Shown here: piece by piece, positions 47,110 to 50,673 of the stretch
Layout of the letters: every line of letters starts with the position of its first letter
Numbering within the stretch: position 1 is the stretch's first letter
NCBI GenBank assembly: GCA_017635095.1
Contig: JAGBMA010000174.1
Location: forward strand, 1-50,673
Origin: Ruminiclostridium sp.
Lineage (GTDB): Bacteria; Bacillota; Clostridia; Oscillospirales; Ruminococcaceae
Length of the DNA: 50,673 nt
Direction of reading: 5' to 3'
The notes under the pieces: generated by a model
Seen by the model: the letters and a program-made list of their open reading frames with translations, nothing else
The model's database searches: none
What the model was told of the DNA's origin: nothing
Made by a program: the position numbers and the translations under genes

Positions 47110-48069
47110 ATGGATATTGATTACCTGCTTTTTTTGCAGAACTTCCGTGACACCATAAACGATGCTCTGACGCCGTTCATGGAGATGATATCGCTTTTTG
47201 CGGTGACATACCTCATCATCGTGCCCGCTTTCATCTACTGGTGCGTCGATAAGAGAAAGGGACTGTACACTCTCGCGTCATACAACGTCAGCGTTGCAAT
47301 AAACGCGGTAATAAAGCTGACATTCTGCGTTTACAGACCGTGGATACGGGACAGCAGGATCCTTCCCGCGGGTGACGCGATAACCACGGCGACAGGCTAT
47401 TCATTCCCGAGCGGGCATACCTCAACGGCTGTTCCGATCTACGGCGGACTTGCGGTCGGTGCATGGAAAAAGATGCGCTGGATATCCGTCATCTGCATCG
47501 TCTGCATTGCTCTCACCGCCTTTTCCCGCAATTATCTCGGAGTGCATACCCCTCAGGACGTGCTTGTGGGACTTACGCTCGGGCTTGTGATATTGTGGCT
47601 GATGTCCGTTCTTTTCAAGTATCTCGCGGCGCACCCCGAAAAAGAGAATATATTCCTTGCGGCCGGCGTTGTACTTGGTATCACGGCGCTGTTCTACATA
47701 ACACTTAAATCCTATCCTACAGATATCGTTGACGGAGCGCTTCTTGTGGATCCGCAGAAGATGATGAAGGACGGCTACGGCGATGTGGGAATTATGATCG
47801 CGTTCTGCATTTCACGGTTTGCAGAAAAGACATGGATAAAGTATGAGCCTGTCCTCACAAAGAAAACGCTTGCGGCAGGCGTTACCGGGGCTGTGCTGAC
47901 ATTCTTCCTTATAGAGACGATAAAATTCCCGATGCACGAACTTCTGGGTCTGCACTGGGGAACTCTCGCCGCCAATTCGGTCATTATGATCTTTATTGTT
48001 GCGCTCTGGCCGGCTGTGATGAAGGCTGTGACAAAGAACGAAAAGGAAAATGCCGGGTCAACAGCGTAA
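47110..48069 (+). CDS. PAP2 family membrane phosphatase
   Basis: 319 residues from the ATG at 47110 (AAGGAG 8 bases upstream); the open frame extends 87 codons further up but without initiation signals. About eight membrane helices. The three PAP2 phosphatase motifs are present: KLTFCVYRPW, PSGHTS and SRNYLGVHTPQDV. It likely dephosphorylates a lipid phosphate such as undecaprenyl diphosphate or phosphatidic acid at the outer face of the membrane. No terminator is obvious before the downstream lipoprotein gene 61 bases on. Confidence 0.92.
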   Translation: MDIDYLLFLQNFRDTINDALTPFMEMISLFAVTYLIIVPAFIYWCVDKRKGLYTLASYNVSVAINAVIKLTFCVYRPWIRDSRILPAGDAITTATGYSFPSGHTSTAVPIYGGLAVGAWKKMRWISVICIVCIALTAFSRNYLGVHTPQDVLVGLTLGLVILWLMSVLFKYLAAHPEKENIFLAAGVVLGITALFYITLKSYPTDIVDGALLVDPQKMMKDGYGDVGIMIAFCISRFAEKTWIKYEPVLTKKTLAAGVTGAVLTFFLIETIKFPMHELLGLHWGTLAANSVIMIFIVALWPAVMKAVTKNEKENAGSTA

Positions 48070-48130
48070 CTTTTTGCCTTTTTATTCGTTTTATAAGTAG
48101 AGGATATTTTTACATATCGGAGGTCACGAC

Positions 48131-49087
48131 ATGAAAACAAGAACAAAACTTATATCTTTTGCAGCTGCGGCGGCTCTGCTTCTTTCGGGGTGCGGAACGG
48201 GAACGCCCGCACCGTCGATGTCGGAGAGTGAGACGACATCGACATCTGCTGCTGCGGAAAGCAGCATATTTGTTTCCGAGGATACGCTGCCGACGCCTGA
48301 TGATACAGCGGAAACTTCGGAGATCGCCACAGATGCTTCAACGCCCGCCGAAACCAAAGTCTCACTGAATGAACTGCCGAACGGCCATTATGAGCTTGAC
48401 GGGAGGATCAGTCTCTATAAGATAGTAATTGGCGAGCATGAGCATGACGGCATTGACACTTCGGATAATGCACTTATGGAACTCGGGAACGAAAAACTCA
48501 CTGACGCTCTTAAAATTTTTTGCGTGACGCGGGGATTTGCGCCTGTCGATAACGCACATACTATTCCTGCAGGCACATTGGATCCGGATGATGTGTATTA
48601 TGAATTAGATACCGGATTCGGAACATATGATGCCATTACGGAGCTTGCGGATGATACATTTGTTTCTGAGATCTGGGAGTGGCCGGGGTGTTATGCAGTC
48701 GAGAAGCCTTCCGAGCTTTCAGACAATAATGCTGTGTACGATCACACATTATCCGATGTTCTGGAGAGAAGCCTTAAAGTTGTTGACGGAAGGACATATC
48801 TTACAAAAAAAGGATATCTTGACGGGCACACATTAAAAACAAAGATCGTCGGTGTGATAAGCAGTGATGACAGTAATATAGAATATCAGCTTTGTACTAT
48901 CTGTCTTGACGAATCGCCCGAAGCACTTGCTGTATCGGAAGTGATACCGCAATTCTATTATGAGCATTCGATCATGAAGCTTGTAAAAGAAGATGATAAA
49001 TGGCTCATATCACAGATAAGATATCCGCTCGGGAATGAAGAACCGAACAACGAGTCGTTTCTGAGCAATAATGATATTATATTCTGA
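48131..49087 (+). CDS. secreted lipoprotein of unknown function
   Basis: 318 residues. Signal peptide with lipobox L-S-G-C21, then a Ser/Thr/Glu/Ala-rich linker (about 25-80) and a folded domain with no motif I can name (YELDGRISLYKIVIGEHEHD, GYLDGHTLKTKIVGV, YYEHSIMKLVKEDDKWLIS). The last segment resembles the end of an NTF2-like or DUF-type repeat. GGAGG lies 6 bases before the ATG. It may be co-transcribed with the PAP2 gene. The coding sequence is noticeably more A/T-rich at third positions than its neighbours, a weak hint of separate origin. Confidence 0.85.
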   Translation: MKTRTKLISFAAAAALLLSGCGTGTPAPSMSESETTSTSAAAESSIFVSEDTLPTPDDTAETSEIATDASTPAETKVSLNELPNGHYELDGRISLYKIVIGEHEHDGIDTSDNALMELGNEKLTDALKIFCVTRGFAPVDNAHTIPAGTLDPDDVYYELDTGFGTYDAITELADDTFVSEIWEWPGCYAVEKPSELSDNNAVYDHTLSDVLERSLKVVDGRTYLTKKGYLDGHTLKTKIVGVISSDDSNIEYQLCTICLDESPEALAVSEVIPQFYYEHSIMKLVKEDDKWLISQIRYPLGNEEPNNESFLSNNDIIF

Positions 49088-49176
49088 CAGGCAGTTTACA
49101 TCACCGAATGTCATCATTTCGGAAAACGTGATAATTTGCAGCACACATCAGACTGAATCAGAGGTCGATATAGGAT

Positions 49177-49225
49177 AAAAGGCATATAACCTATGAAGTG
49201 ATATAGGTCGTATGCCTTTCTTATT
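49177..49225. terminator. bidirectional intrinsic terminator
   Basis: AAAGGCATA-T-AACCTAT pairs with ATAGGT-CG-TATGCCTTT (49178-49219). T runs follow on the plus strand and an A run precedes it, so it serves both the lipoprotein gene and the converging G5/3D gene. Confidence 0.85.
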
Positions 49226-49253
49226 CTCAAACCTTCAAGACGGGCGCGATGTA

Positions 49254-50495
49254 CTACCGCCACGATACGCTGTTGTCACCCACGGAGAGAACGTAAACGT
49301 TGCAGTACTGAGCCTGCCACCAGAGACAGTCCTCATACCGCGTGCCCATATACGCGTCACACAGGACGCCCGAGCCCTTGATATAGCCGGTATCGGAAGC
49401 GACTGCATAACCATAGACGTGGGAGCCGTCCTCCGAAACGATGTAAAGCTCGGAGCCGAATGGGATAACATCGGGATCTACGCCCACGGATCCGATCACA
49501 AGCGGACGGCCGCTGTAAGTGCCGCTTCCCGCAGGAGCATAGTAGGCTGTCACCTTTCCGTTGAGCATATACTCATACTCCGTGGGAATGCCGTCTTTCA
49601 GCGTGTAGCTGCCCTCACGGGTGCTGTATGGAACGTTGAACGCTTCACCCTGCATTATGACCTCATTTACCGCATCGACCACATCTGTTTCGGTCACTTC
49701 GCTCGATACAAGCTCGCCCTCAACATACTTGTCGGTTATGGTAATGGACGCAGAGCCCTCTTCTCCCTCGGTGATGACCTTGCTGTCACCGATCTTCATG
49801 TGCGGAGATGAAACGTACTCCGTTTCGTACGGTATCGCATGGGATCTCTCGCGTTCCTTGTACTCGACACGCGTGATCTCAACGTTCATTCCCTCATATA
49901 TCATGTCGTTGGTGCTGCAATTAAGCTCGTCATAGCCGCCGAGACTTATCCCCTCGCGGACGAGCAGCTCTCCGACAGTTATCCCTGCAGCAGCAGTCGT
50001 TTTTGTGCCTCCGTCAACGGAAATGCTCACAGGGAACGAACGTGCGACTGTTACCGTGCAGTTTCCCCTTATTGCGGAAGACGGATCCGGTTCAACATGA
50101 TCGAGGGCATCATATACGATATGCTCACGGGCAAGCAAATCCGCCACTTTCTCGCCGTTCAGCGCCCGCACGGTGATCTCTTCGCCGTCGGCGGAGATCG
50201 TAACTTCCGGGGCACGCTCCACCGTCATCTCAAACCGTCCGTTCTCACCTATACCGGCATAGGTTATCCTGTCGAACGGGTGCAGTCTCGCGCTCTGCTC
50301 CGCGATAAAACCGTCAATGTCGGCGGCTCTTGTGCTGAACGTTTCTATATACTCGCCGTCAGATACAACGGCTTCCGTTTTCGGTACAGTCAGTTTTGCG
50401 GCACACAAAGAAGTTGCCGCCGTCAATACTGCCGCAGCCGATATTATTGCCGACGCAGTCCCTGCGCCGCTTTTCTTCAAGCAGAATGGTCTCAT
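49254..50495 (-). CDS. secreted G5 and 3D domain protein (YabE/RpfB-like)
   Basis: 413 residues. Signal peptide or anchor (1-34), two DUF348-type ubiquitin-like repeats (about 90-135 and 150-195: ITVRALNGEKVADLLAREHI and GITVGELLVREGISLGG), a G5 domain (about 205-300), and a C-terminal 3D domain with the three Asp motifs VDPDVIPFGSELYI, ASDTGYIKG and VLCDAYMG. The family resembles YabE and resuscitation-promoting factors, with a 3D barrel like lytic transglycosylase MltA, so it likely cuts peptidoglycan during growth or spore revival. AAAGGAG lies 11 bases before the ATG. A repeat element starts 42 bases upstream of it. Confidence 0.93.
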   Translation of the reverse strand: MRPFCLKKSGAGTASAIISAAAVLTAATSLCAAKLTVPKTEAVVSDGEYIETFSTRAADIDGFIAEQSARLHPFDRITYAGIGENGRFEMTVERAPEVTISADGEEITVRALNGEKVADLLAREHIVYDALDHVEPDPSSAIRGNCTVTVARSFPVSISVDGGTKTTAAAGITVGELLVREGISLGGYDELNCSTNDMIYEGMNVEITRVEYKERERSHAIPYETEYVSSPHMKIGDSKVITEGEEGSASITITDKYVEGELVSSEVTETDVVDAVNEVIMQGEAFNVPYSTREGSYTLKDGIPTEYEYMLNGKVTAYYAPAGSGTYSGRPLVIGSVGVDPDVIPFGSELYIVSEDGSHVYGYAVASDTGYIKGSGVLCDAYMGTRYEDCLWWQAQYCNVYVLSVGDNSVSWR

Positions 50496-50536
50496 TTTAC
50501 TGAGTTCTCCTTTCGGGTCGGCCTGTTCCTTCCTTT

Positions 50537-50673
50537 AGGGAACCTCTAAAAACCCAATTTGAGAGAAAAAGAGCTATCCACTTTATGCCGCTTTGTATGC
50601 GCGCGTCCTGCGCGCTTTTGGCGGCAATACCACGGCTTCCTGCCGTGACCGTCTACTGCGTCAAACCTCCTAA
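50537..50673 (+). repeat. structured dispersed repeat, copy R5 (runs off the end)
   Basis: The terminal module GGGAACCTCTAAAAACCC (50538 on, to 50581) is followed by a nested hairpin (TGCCGC 50586-50591 with GCGGCA 50621-50626, enclosing GCGCG with CGCGC), a second hairpin (CACGGC 50631-50636 with GCCGTG 50642-50647), and the module CCGTCTACTGCGTCAAACC (50649-50673). In R1 the nested hairpin lies at the far side of the last module, so the two copies differ in the order of their parts. The hairpins share TCC-type loops (TCCT, TTCC) with those of R1. Confidence 0.8.

Overview
The window looks like a chromosomal segment of a Ruminococcus-type Clostridium (Oscillospiraceae). The support is a moderately GC-rich low-GC-Gram-positive style of gene (strong AGGAGG ribosome sites, TTGACA/TATAAT promoters), a type III glutamine synthetase next to an ammonium transporter fused to a PII domain, a split archaeal-style glutamate synthase, an SpoIIE-family phosphatase and a G5/3D-domain cell-wall protein. 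I see no rRNA, tRNA, CRISPR array, intact insertion sequence or prophage. Assignment to the genus is inference from gene content.

Layout. 1-182 is a structured dispersed repeat. 183-7304 (minus) is a two-kinase sensory operon: a full hybrid kinase (H750, D1052, H1206) and a paralogue whose phospho-acceptor His is Gln, preceded by an unannotated 31-residue ORF. 7423-9707 (minus) is a TetR-controlled three-gene operon. 10026-10604 is a DUF2798-like membrane protein behind a terminator-bearing leader. 10850-13283 (minus) is a lipoprotein plus a Tim44-like zinc-ribbon protein under a palindromic operator. 13364-16492 (minus) couples an exported histidine acid phosphatase to a Na/phosphate transporter. 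16964-19197 (minus) is an SpoIIE-type phosphatase with a Cache sensor, divergent from a GH2 beta-galactosidase (19392-22406). The beta-galactosidase converges on pyrG, whose 3' end is followed by two partial copies of itself. A Phd/RelE-type toxin-antitoxin pair (24313-24877) shares its promoter region with pyrG.

24879-35638 is a nitrogen-assimilation island. A leftward operon encodes glutamate synthase as separate amidotransferase, FMN, ferredoxin, FAD-oxidoreductase and GXGXG proteins. A divergent rightward group encodes type III glutamine synthetase, a translationally coupled PurF and the Amt-PII fusion. Together they import ammonium, fix it into glutamine, recycle it to glutamate and spend glutamine on purine synthesis. 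Leader hairpins precede glnN and amt.

35850-50495 is mixed accessory content: a zinc-type macrodomain hydrolase; an Rrf2 regulator with a YwnB-like oxidoreductase; an LCM-like methyltransferase; a six-gene operon (thiazoline-carboxylate hydrolase-like, BAAT-like hydrolase, three related small membrane proteins, methyltransferase); an HD-GYP protein behind a switch-like leader; a flavodoxin; a radical SAM protein; a PAP2 phosphatase; a lipoprotein; and a G5/3D-domain protein.

The most distinctive features are a structured interspersed repeat (five copies, one at each end of the window, one truncating a small ORF, one carrying the ribosome site of the HD-GYP gene), the His-to-Gln pseudo-kinase with its upstream small ORF, the tandem pyrG 3'-end duplications, and several riboswitch-like leaders whose class I could not identify.
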